DNA of 64,000 nt from Halomonas sp. M4R1S46. GTDB lineage: Bacteria > Pseudomonadota > Gammaproteobacteria > Pseudomonadales > Halomonadaceae. The stretch lies in NCBI RefSeq assembly GCF_025725685.1, contig NZ_CP107008.1:620001-684000 (forward strand). The letters are read 5' to 3'. Every line of letters starts with the position of its first letter. Position 1 is the first letter of the stretch. A program made the translations under genes and the position numbers. The notes beneath the pieces were generated by a model. That model made no database searches. It saw only the letters and a list, made by a program, of their open reading frames with translations, and was not told the origin of the DNA. Shown here in pieces: positions 57,546 through 64,000 of this stretch.

Positions 57546-59591
57546 ATGAGCGGGCATTCTCCCGAGGAGATTCGCAACATCGCCTTGACCGGCGCGGCGG
57601 GTGGGGGCAAGACGACCCTCGCCGAGGCCCTGCTGGCGGCGGCCGGGGCCATCGGCGCCGCCGGCAGCGTGAACAAGGGCTCGACGGTCAGCGATACCGG
57701 CCTTCAGGAGCAGGCGCTGCAGCATTCCATCGCCGCCTCGGTGATGGGGCTGGCCTGGGGAGACGCCTGGATCAACCTCATCGACACCCCCGGCTACGTG
57801 GACTTCCAGGGCGCCGCCCTGTCCATCCTGCCCGCCGTGGAAACGGTGGCGGTGGTGATCGATGCCGACGGCGGCGTGGATGCCACGGCGCGGCGGATGA
57901 TGCAGTGGGCCGGAGAGCGCGGCCTGTGTCGGCTGATCATCATCAACCGCATCGATGTCGCCGCGGCCCGGCTCGAGGCGCTGCTCGACGACCTCCGCGA
58001 CACCTTCGGCAACGAGTGCCTGCCCCTCGACCTGCCGGCGGATGGGGCCCGCCAGGTAGTGGACTGCTTCTTTGCGCCCCAGGGGACAGCGGACTTCTCG
58101 TCGGTCGAGGCCGCCCACGAGCAGCTGGTCGACCAGGTGGTGGAGGTGGACGAGGCGCTGATGGCGCTCTACCTGGAGCAGGGCGAGGCACTCAGCCCCG
58201 AGCAGCTCCATGCCCCCTTCGAGGCGGCACTGCGCGACGCCCACCTGGTGCCGGTGTGCTTCACCTCGGCGGCCACCGGGGCCGGGATCCCCGAGCTGCT
58301 GGAGATCTTCGCCCGGCTGATGCCCAGCCCACTGGAGGGCAATCCGCCGCCCTTCCTGCGCCAGGACGAGACGGGCACCCACCCCTACCAGGCCCGCCCG
58401 GACCCCGAGGCCCACGTGCTGGCCCACGTGGTCAAGGTCGAGCACGATCCCTTCCTCGGCAAGCTGGCGGTGTTCCGCATGCACCAGGGCACCGTCTCCC
58501 GGGATACCCGGCTGCTGGCCGGGGAGGCCCGCAAGCCCTTCCGGGTCGGCCCGCTGTTTCGCCTCCAGGGATGGGAACACCTCGAGGTGGAGCGCCTCGG
58601 GCCCGGCGAGATCGGCGCCCTGGCCAAGGTCGAGGAGGCGAGTCTCGACACCGTGCTGCACGACTCCCACGACGAGGACCACATCCACCTGCGTCCGGTG
58701 GCCGTGCCGGCCCCGGTGTTCGGCCTGGCGATCCGCGCGCGACGCCACGGCGACGAGCAGCGGCTAACGGAGGCCCTGAGCCGCCTGGTCGAGGAGGATC
58801 CCGGCCTGCGGGTGGAGCAGGACGCCGCCACCCGGGAGACCGTGCTGCGCGGCCAGGGTGAGCTGCACCTGCGCATGGCCCTGGCGCGCCTGGGCGAGCG
58901 CTACCGGGTCGAGGTGGACACCCGGCCGCCCTCCATCGCCTACCGCGAGACCATCCGTGCCCCGGCCGAGGGGCATTGCCGGCACAAGAAGCAGAGCGGC
59001 GGTGCCGGCCAGTTCGGCGAGGTGTTCCTGAGCGTCGAGCCGCTGCCCCGCGGGGCCGGGTTCGAGTTCGCCGACTCCATCCGTGGCGGGGCCATCCCGT
59101 CGTCGCTGCTGCCGGCGGTGGAGAAGGGCGTGCGCCAGGCCATGGAGGAGGGCGCCATCGCCGGTTATCCGCTGCAGGACCTTCGGGTGGTGGTGCAGGA
59201 TGGCAAGACCCATCCCGTGGACTCCAAGGAGATCGCCTTCGTCATCGCCGGCCGCAAGGCCTTCCTGGACGCGGTGCACAAGGCCGGCCTGCAGGTGCTG
59301 GAGCCCCTGGTCGAACTGGAGGTCGAGGGCCCGGGGACGGCGATGGGCGATCTGACCGCGGATCTCGCTGCGAGTCGTGGCCGGATCCAGGACACCCGGA
59401 CCCTGGGCGACCAGGTCAGCATCCAGGCGCTGGTCCCCCTGGCGGAAGTCGCCGACTATCCCATGCGTCTCAATGCCCTGACCGGCGGCAGTGGCCGCTA
59501 CACGCTGCGCTTCAGCCACTACGAGCCGGCCCCGGAGGCGGTACAGCAGGCCCTGGTCCAGGCCCATCGGGAGGCACGCCAGGAGGCCTGA
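57546..59591 (+). CDS. elongation factor G-like translational GTPase
   Basis: This 681-residue protein has the EF-G domain order (GTPase, II, III, IV, V). The G1 loop is LTGAAGGGKTTL instead of the usual AHIDAGKT type. The switch II motif is DTPGYVDF with Tyr84 where ordinary EF-G has the catalytic His. The G4 motif is IINRID (NRxD for NKxD). Domain II and III segments (EAHVLAHVVKVEHDPFLGKLAVFRMHQGT, LRGQGELHLRMALARLGER) and domain IV (HKKQSGGAGQFGEV) are present. Fast hydrolysis is unlikely with that switch II change. A GTG 33 bp upstream could also start it. Confidence 0.87.
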   Translation: MSGHSPEEIRNIALTGAAGGGKTTLAEALLAAAGAIGAAGSVNKGSTVSDTGLQEQALQHSIAASVMGLAWGDAWINLIDTPGYVDFQGAALSILPAVETVAVVIDADGGVDATARRMMQWAGERGLCRLIIINRIDVAAARLEALLDDLRDTFGNECLPLDLPADGARQVVDCFFAPQGTADFSSVEAAHEQLVDQVVEVDEALMALYLEQGEALSPEQLHAPFEAALRDAHLVPVCFTSAATGAGIPELLEIFARLMPSPLEGNPPPFLRQDETGTHPYQARPDPEAHVLAHVVKVEHDPFLGKLAVFRMHQGTVSRDTRLLAGEARKPFRVGPLFRLQGWEHLEVERLGPGEIGALAKVEEASLDTVLHDSHDEDHIHLRPVAVPAPVFGLAIRARRHGDEQRLTEALSRLVEEDPGLRVEQDAATRETVLRGQGELHLRMALARLGERYRVEVDTRPPSIAYRETIRAPAEGHCRHKKQSGGAGQFGEVFLSVEPLPRGAGFEFADSIRGGAIPSSLLPAVEKGVRQAMEEGAIAGYPLQDLRVVVQDGKTHPVDSKEIAFVIAGRKAFLDAVHKAGLQVLEPLVELEVEGPGTAMGDLTADLAASRGRIQDTRTLGDQVSIQALVPLAEVADYPMRLNALTGGSGRYTLRFSHYEPAPEAVQQALVQAHREARQEA

Positions 59592-59707
59592 GGATCGAGT
59601 GGGCCATGCCGGCGGAGTTGTGACGACACCTTCGCCATCGGCAGTCGGCGACTATCCTTAGGGAAGCGGCATCCCCCTTCCACGACACACTTCAGAGGGT
59701 GGTCCCC

Positions 59708-60163
59708 ATGTCCATGGAGCGAGTGACGCGCTTTCTCGACGAGAACGACGTCAAGTATGTGATCCTGCAGCATTCCCCCGCCTATACCGCCCAGGAGATC
59801 GCCGAGGCGGTCCATGTGCCCGGCCGGCACTTCGCCAAGAGCGTGCTGGTCACCATCGATGGCCGCTTCGCCCTGGCGGTCCTGCCGGCCACCGACCGGG
59901 TCGACCTGCGGCGGCTGGCTCAGTCCGTCGGTGCCCAGGCCGTCGAGCTGGCGGAAGAGGCCGATTTTCGGCGCTGCTTCCCCGACGGTGAACCCGGCGC
60001 CATGCCGCCGTTCGGCAACCTGTTCGACCTGGAGGTGTTCGTCTCGCCACACCTGGCCGAGGCCGACATGATCGCCTTCAATGCCGGTAGCCACCGGGAA
60101 GTCATGCAGCTGTCCTACAGTGCCTTCGACCGCCTGGTGAAACCGGCGGAAGTGGCGATGTAG
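59708..60163 (+). CDS. YbaK/ProX-type aminoacyl-tRNA deacylase
   Basis: This 151-residue protein is a YbaK/EbsC/ProX-fold trans-editing domain, which hydrolyses mischarged Cys- or Ala-tRNA. Landmarks are VKYVILQHSPAYTAQEIAEA, VPGRHFAKSVLVTIDGRFALAVLPA with the essential Lys, and GEPGAMPPFGNLFDLEVFVSP. The last is the G-x-x-x-P-(P/F)-G conserved substrate loop. The variant with GAMPPFGN is found in stand-alone proteins; exact specificity (YbaK versus ProXp-ala) cannot be set by eye. The ATG at 59708 lies after GGGTGGTCCCC. It converges with betA. Confidence 0.9.
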   Translation: MSMERVTRFLDENDVKYVILQHSPAYTAQEIAEAVHVPGRHFAKSVLVTIDGRFALAVLPATDRVDLRRLAQSVGAQAVELAEEADFRRCFPDGEPGAMPPFGNLFDLEVFVSPHLAEADMIAFNAGSHREVMQLSYSAFDRLVKPAEVAM

Positions 60164-60165
60164 CC

Positions 60166-60179
60166 GCCCGTTCGCGGGC
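60166..60179. terminator. UUCG-loop hairpin between convergent genes
   Basis: GCCCG-TTCG-CGGGC is a 5-bp stem with the extra-stable UUCG tetraloop. It lies directly after the YbaK stop and 14 bp before the 3' end of betA, so it can mark the end of both. It lacks a T-tract. Confidence 0.45.
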
Positions 60180-60193
60180 CGAGAGGTGACGCC

Positions 60194-61891
60194 TCATTCC
60201 GTCGGGCGCTGGGGCGTGGCCTCGCGCTGCTTGACCTGCCAGGCCTCCAGTGAGAAGGCCGGCGCCGTGGACGGCGGCAGCGGGTCACGGCCGAGAACGT
60301 GATCGGCGCCCTTCTCGCCGATCATGATGGTCGGCGCATTGATGTTGCCGTTGGTGACGCTGGGCATGATCGAGGAGTCGATCACCCGGAGCCTCTCGAT
60401 GCCGTGGACCCGGCACTGCGGATCGACCACCGCCAGAGCGTCGGTGCCCATGCGGCAGGAGCCGCAGGGGTGGTAGGCGGTCTCGGCGGTTTCGGCGACC
60501 CAGGCATCGATCTCGTCGTCACTCTGCACGCCGGGGCCGGGGGAGAGCTCCTCGCCGCGGTAGGGATCGAAGGCGGGCTGAGCGAAGATCTCCCGGGTCA
60601 GGCGCAGGGCACGGCGATAGTCGTCCTTGTCTTCCTCGTCCTGCAGGTAGTTGAAGATCATCGACGGCGGGGCCTCGGGGTCGGCGGAGGTCAGGCGCAC
60701 GCGCCCGCGGCTCCGGGGCTTGTTGGCGCCCAGGTGGACCTGGAAGCCATGGCCCTCGGCGGCGCTGGAGCCGTCGTAGGCGATGGCGCCGGCCAGGAAG
60801 TGGTATTGCAGGTCGGGGTAGCGCAGCCCCGCGCGGCTGCGGATGTAGCCGTTGGACTCGAACTGGTTGCTGGCGCCCAGCCCCTGCTTGAAGAAGAACC
60901 AGCGGGCGCCGATCCACAGCCGCGCCAGGGGGTTGAGCCAGCCGTTGAGGGTGATCTTCTGGGTGCAGCTCTGCTGGACCCAGACCTCCAGATGGTCGTG
61001 GAGGTTCTCGCCCACGCCGGGCAGGTCGTGGACCACCTCGATGCCGTGCTCGCGGAGGTGCTCGGCCGGCCCGATGCCGGACAGCATCAGCAGCTTGGGC
61101 GAGTTGAAGGCGCTGGCCGAGAGGATCACCTCGCGGCGGGCCCGTACCCGCACGGACTTGCCGCCCTGGCGGTACTCGACGCCCACGGCGCGCTTGCCGT
61201 CCATCAGCACCCGGGTGGTCAGGGCATGCATCTCGAGCGTCAGGTTGTCGCGCGCCAGCGCCGGCTTGAGGTAGGCGTTGGCGGTGGAACAGCGCACCCC
61301 GTCGCGCACCGTCATGTCCATGCGACAGAAGCCTTCCTGGCGATAGCCGTTGTAGTCCGCCGTCTCGCCGTAGCCGGCCTGGCGACCGGCCTCGATGAAG
61401 GCGCGATAGAGGGGGTTCGCCATGTCGTTGCCGTTGCACACCCCCAGCGGGCCGCCGGTGGCGCGGTAGTCGTCGGCGCCGTAGAGACAGTCCTCGGCGC
61501 GCTTGAAGTAGGGCAGCACCTCGGCATAGCTCCAGCCCTCGGCGCCGCGTTCGACCCACTCGTCGAAGTCGCCGGCGCAGCCGCGCACATAGGCCATGCC
61601 GTTGATCGAGGAGGAGCCGCCGATCACCTTGCCGCGGGCCTGGTGGATACGCCGCCCGCCGAGGCCGGGCTCCGGCTCGGTGTAGAGCTCCCAGTCGAAG
61701 CGTGGCTTGTTGAGCGGGATCGAGAAGGCGATGGGCATCTGGATGTAGATCGAATCGTCCTTGCCGCCGAATTCCAGCACCAGCACCCGATGCTGGCCGT
61801 CGGCGCTGAGTCGGTCGGCCAGCACCGAGCCGGCCGAGCCCGAGCCGACGATCACGTAGTCGACGACCCGGTCGAAGGTGGCAGCGTTCAT
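60194..61891 (-). CDS. betA: choline dehydrogenase
   Basis: This 565-residue FAD-dependent GMC oxidoreductase oxidises choline to betaine aldehyde and on to glycine betaine. The FAD-binding motif VDYVIVGSGSAGSVLADRLSA is at 10-30; ARGKVIGGSSSINGMAYVRG and SAFNSPKLLMLSGIGPAEHLREHG are the two GMC signatures. The catalytic His lies in AYHPCGSCRMGTDALAVVDPQCRVHGIERLRVIDSSIMP. It follows betT on the same strand with a 28-bp gap, giving uptake and oxidation of choline in one transcript. Aldehyde dehydrogenase betB and regulator betI are not in the window and may lie upstream of betT. Confidence 0.94.
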   Translation of the reverse strand: MNAATFDRVVDYVIVGSGSAGSVLADRLSADGQHRVLVLEFGGKDDSIYIQMPIAFSIPLNKPRFDWELYTEPEPGLGGRRIHQARGKVIGGSSSINGMAYVRGCAGDFDEWVERGAEGWSYAEVLPYFKRAEDCLYGADDYRATGGPLGVCNGNDMANPLYRAFIEAGRQAGYGETADYNGYRQEGFCRMDMTVRDGVRCSTANAYLKPALARDNLTLEMHALTTRVLMDGKRAVGVEYRQGGKSVRVRARREVILSASAFNSPKLLMLSGIGPAEHLREHGIEVVHDLPGVGENLHDHLEVWVQQSCTQKITLNGWLNPLARLWIGARWFFFKQGLGASNQFESNGYIRSRAGLRYPDLQYHFLAGAIAYDGSSAAEGHGFQVHLGANKPRSRGRVRLTSADPEAPPSMIFNYLQDEEDKDDYRRALRLTREIFAQPAFDPYRGEELSPGPGVQSDDEIDAWVAETAETAYHPCGSCRMGTDALAVVDPQCRVHGIERLRVIDSSIMPSVTNGNINAPTIMIGEKGADHVLGRDPLPPSTAPAFSLEAWQVKQREATPQRPTE

Positions 61892-61919
61892 CGTAGCGTT
61901 CCTCCTCGCCTGGTCGGGG

Positions 61920-63992
61920 TCATGTCGAGCGGCCGGTGGTCGCGGAGGACGTGTCCGGCATGATCGTCTCGCCGCCGGGCAGTTCCCGCTGGGTATGCAG
62001 GAAGAACAGGTGGCGTTCGTACTGGTCGAGGATGTCGGCGATCACCTGCTCCTTGGTGTAGCCGTAGATGTCGTAGCCCTGGCCGCCTTCGCCGATATGC
62101 ACCTGCAACCGGTAGTAGTGGGTGCCGGCGCGGGTGGCGCGGATCGAGAAGGCCGGCATGGCACTGCGGTGCGGCCACACCTGGTAGGTGAAGTTCGGCT
62201 CGTCGCCGAGGTCGACGTTGAGCTCGAGGTGTTCCGCCTCGCCCTCGACGAGTTCGGCGGTGACGCCCTGCTCGCCGAGCACATCGCGGATCTCCTCCAT
62301 GGCCGGCCGGACCGCCTCGCCGAGGCAGCGTTGCGCCTGTTCGTGGTTGGGGAAGTGCATGGCCCGGGACAGCCGCTGGCGCCAGTGATGGCTCACGCCC
62401 TCGCCGGGCAGGCGCCCCGAGAGGTGGCCGGCCATGCTGCCGCGCAGGCTGTCTTCCTTGAGCCCTTCCACCTTCAGTGCCTTGAACAGCCCGAGCATCA
62501 TCAGGAAGAGCACGAAGGCGAAGGGCAGCCCCATGACCACCACCGTGCTCTGCAGGGCGCCGAGCCCGCCGGCCATCAGCAAGGCCAGGGTCAGCACGCC
62601 GATGATCGCCGCCCACAGGATGCGCATCCAGGAGGGGGCGTCATGGTTGGGATCGGTGAGCACCGAGGTGAGATTGGAGAGCACCAGCGAGCCGGAATCG
62701 CCGGAGGTGACGAAGAACACGATGGCCAGGATGGTGGCCACCACCGTGGTCAGCCCCACCCAGGGGAAGCTCTGCAGGAAGAGGTAGATGGACGAGCCGG
62801 GATTGTTGATGGCCTGCTCGCCGAAGTCGGCGACGCTGGCGGTGCCGGTCATCACCAGGTCGATGGCGCTGTTCCCCATGATCGACATCCAGGCCATCAT
62901 GAAGGTCAGCGGCAGGATCAGGGTGCCGGCGACGAACTGGCGGATGGTGCGGCCGCGAGAGATGCGCGCCAGGAACAGCCCGACGAAGGGGCCCCAGGCG
63001 ATCCACCAGGCCCAGAAGAACACCGTCCAGGCGTTGAGCCAGTCCGTTGGCGGATCGAAGGCGTAGGTGTCGAACGACAGCCTGGCGAAGTGGGCGAGGT
63101 AGTCGCCGACGTTCATCACCAGGGCGTTGAGCAGGAATATCGTCTTGCCGCTGAACAGCACGAACAGCATCAGCAGCACGGCCAGCAGCATGTTGAACTC
63201 GGACAGCCGGCGGATGCCCTTGTCGACCCCGGTGACCGCCGAGATCGCCGAGAAGACCACGATCAGCACCGCCAGCGCCGCCTGGGTGGCGGTGTTCTCC
63301 GGCAGGCCGAACATGTAGTGCAGGCCGAAGTTGAGCTGGATGATGCCGATGCCCAGGCTGGTGGCGATGCCGAACACGGTGCCCAGCACGGCGGCGATGT
63401 CCACGGTGTGGCCGATGGGCCCGTGGATGCGCCGCCCGAACAGCGGATAGAGGGCGGAGCGGATGGTCAGCGGCAGGCCGTGACGATAGCTGAAGAAGGC
63501 CAGCGACATGCCCACCAGGGTGTAGATTCCCCAGCCGGACAGCCCCCAGTGCAGGAAGGTCAGCTCCATGGCGTGGCGGGCCGCCTCGGGGGTGCCGCCC
63601 TCACCGACCGGCGGGGCCAGGAACTGGGTGACCGGCTCGGCGATGCAGAAGAACAGCAGGTCGATGCCGATGCCGGCGGAGAACAGCATGGCCGCCCAGG
63701 TGATCACGTTGAAGTCCGGGGTCGAGTGCGCCGGTCCCAGGCGCAGCTTGCCGTGGCGGGACAGGCCGATGCAGACGACGAACACCAGGTAGGCCACCAC
63801 GGCGAGGAAGTAGAACCAGCCGAAGGTGTCGGAAATCCAGGCCAGCACGGTGTTGATGACGTTGCCGGCCGCCTGGGTGAAGAACATGGTCCACAGCGCG
63901 AAGGCGACGATGCCGATGGCCGAGCCGTAGAACACCACGGGGTTGATGCGGTCACGGCGCGGCTCGGTGGAGGGAACTTGGGTCTTGGCCAT
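61920..63992 (-). CDS. betT: BCCT family high-affinity choline transporter
   Basis: This 690-residue secondary transporter imports choline with protons. It has 12 predicted helices: N-terminal INPVVFYGSAIGIVAFALWT, then STPDFNVITWAAMLFSAGIGIDLLFF, and the BCCT signature region WTVFFWAWWIAWGPFVGLFLARISRGRTIR, whose tryptophans form the substrate cage. A long cytoplasmic C-terminal tail (about 510-690) with QVWPHRSAMPAFSIRATRAGTHYYRLQV is characteristic of BetT and is thought to sense osmotic state. The gene begins 8 bp from the window's end, so its upstream control region is not visible. betA follows on the same strand. Confidence 0.95.
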   Translation of the reverse strand: MAKTQVPSTEPRRDRINPVVFYGSAIGIVAFALWTMFFTQAAGNVINTVLAWISDTFGWFYFLAVVAYLVFVVCIGLSRHGKLRLGPAHSTPDFNVITWAAMLFSAGIGIDLLFFCIAEPVTQFLAPPVGEGGTPEAARHAMELTFLHWGLSGWGIYTLVGMSLAFFSYRHGLPLTIRSALYPLFGRRIHGPIGHTVDIAAVLGTVFGIATSLGIGIIQLNFGLHYMFGLPENTATQAALAVLIVVFSAISAVTGVDKGIRRLSEFNMLLAVLLMLFVLFSGKTIFLLNALVMNVGDYLAHFARLSFDTYAFDPPTDWLNAWTVFFWAWWIAWGPFVGLFLARISRGRTIRQFVAGTLILPLTFMMAWMSIMGNSAIDLVMTGTASVADFGEQAINNPGSSIYLFLQSFPWVGLTTVVATILAIVFFVTSGDSGSLVLSNLTSVLTDPNHDAPSWMRILWAAIIGVLTLALLMAGGLGALQSTVVVMGLPFAFVLFLMMLGLFKALKVEGLKEDSLRGSMAGHLSGRLPGEGVSHHWRQRLSRAMHFPNHEQAQRCLGEAVRPAMEEIRDVLGEQGVTAELVEGEAEHLELNVDLGDEPNFTYQVWPHRSAMPAFSIRATRAGTHYYRLQVHIGEGGQGYDIYGYTKEQVIADILDQYERHLFFLHTQRELPGGETIMPDTSSATTGRST

Positions 63993-64000
63993 GCCTTGTT

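Overview
The window is a high-GC (about two-thirds G+C by eye), gene-dense chromosomal segment of a gammaproteobacterium. The likeliest source is a moderately halophilic Halomonas/Chromohalobacter-type bacterium. The reasons are the betT-betA choline-to-betaine genes at the right end, acid-rich protein compositions, and gene types usual for that family (YghU, DbpA beside a RIO kinase, PaiB/MocR, ArgP/ArgO, Lhr, MltF). No rRNA, tRNA, CRISPR, prophage or transposase gene was seen, so the assignment rests on proteins only.

Layout. 0-8.4 kb: end of a glyoxalase-fold protein, yghU, an exported truncated globin, a methyltransferase divergent from a GlxA-type regulator, a YcaQ-type glycosylase, a one-polypeptide fructose PTS permease (IIA-IIB-IIC), and an AraC regulator reduced by internal deletion. 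8.4-15.7 kb: cytochrome P460, a small membrane protein, a glutamate-cysteine ligase-like enzyme with a downstream nuclease whose C-terminus is lost where a GlxA-regulator/MFS cassette begins, then a Tat-exported aldo/keto reductase with a membrane partner. 15.9-22.9 kb: an accessory FtsH, LD-carboxypeptidase, PhzF, and much debris and small genes (DUF5602-like remnant, LysR stub, a 36-residue ORF behind a palindromic operator). 23-29.4 kb: a diguanylate cyclase, argP/argO, a cysteine synthase-glutaredoxin fusion and MltF. 29.7-33.9 kb: a LuxP-like binding protein overlapping a LuxQ-sensor/PAS/PAS/GGDEF/EAL protein. 34-43 kb: dbpA, RIO kinase, DUF4399, NlpE/META lipoprotein, YeeN-type YebC paralog, a creatinase-fold M24 protein, an ABC exporter and acetyltransferases. 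43-50 kb: the PaiB operon divergent from a MocR regulator, a PAS protein with half a GGDEF domain, an LHPP-like HAD phosphatase, a DUF4010 membrane protein and an SPW-repeat protein. 49.7-64 kb: exported Pcm with a membrane spermidine-synthase-like partner, Lhr helicase, an EF-G paralog, a YbaK deacylase, betA and betT.

The most notable system is the LuxP/LuxQ-like pair. The binding protein keeps nearly all residues that contact AI-2 in Vibrio LuxP, but its membrane partner ends in GGDEF and EAL domains rather than a histidine kinase. That suggests an AI-2 (or related furanose) signal feeding directly into cyclic-di-GMP. Three cyclic-di-GMP genes lie in the window and one of them is broken. 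A second theme is gene decay: an AraC regulator, a LysR stub, a nuclease, a GGDEF domain, a DUF5602-like protein and an unidentified reading frame are all truncated or deleted.
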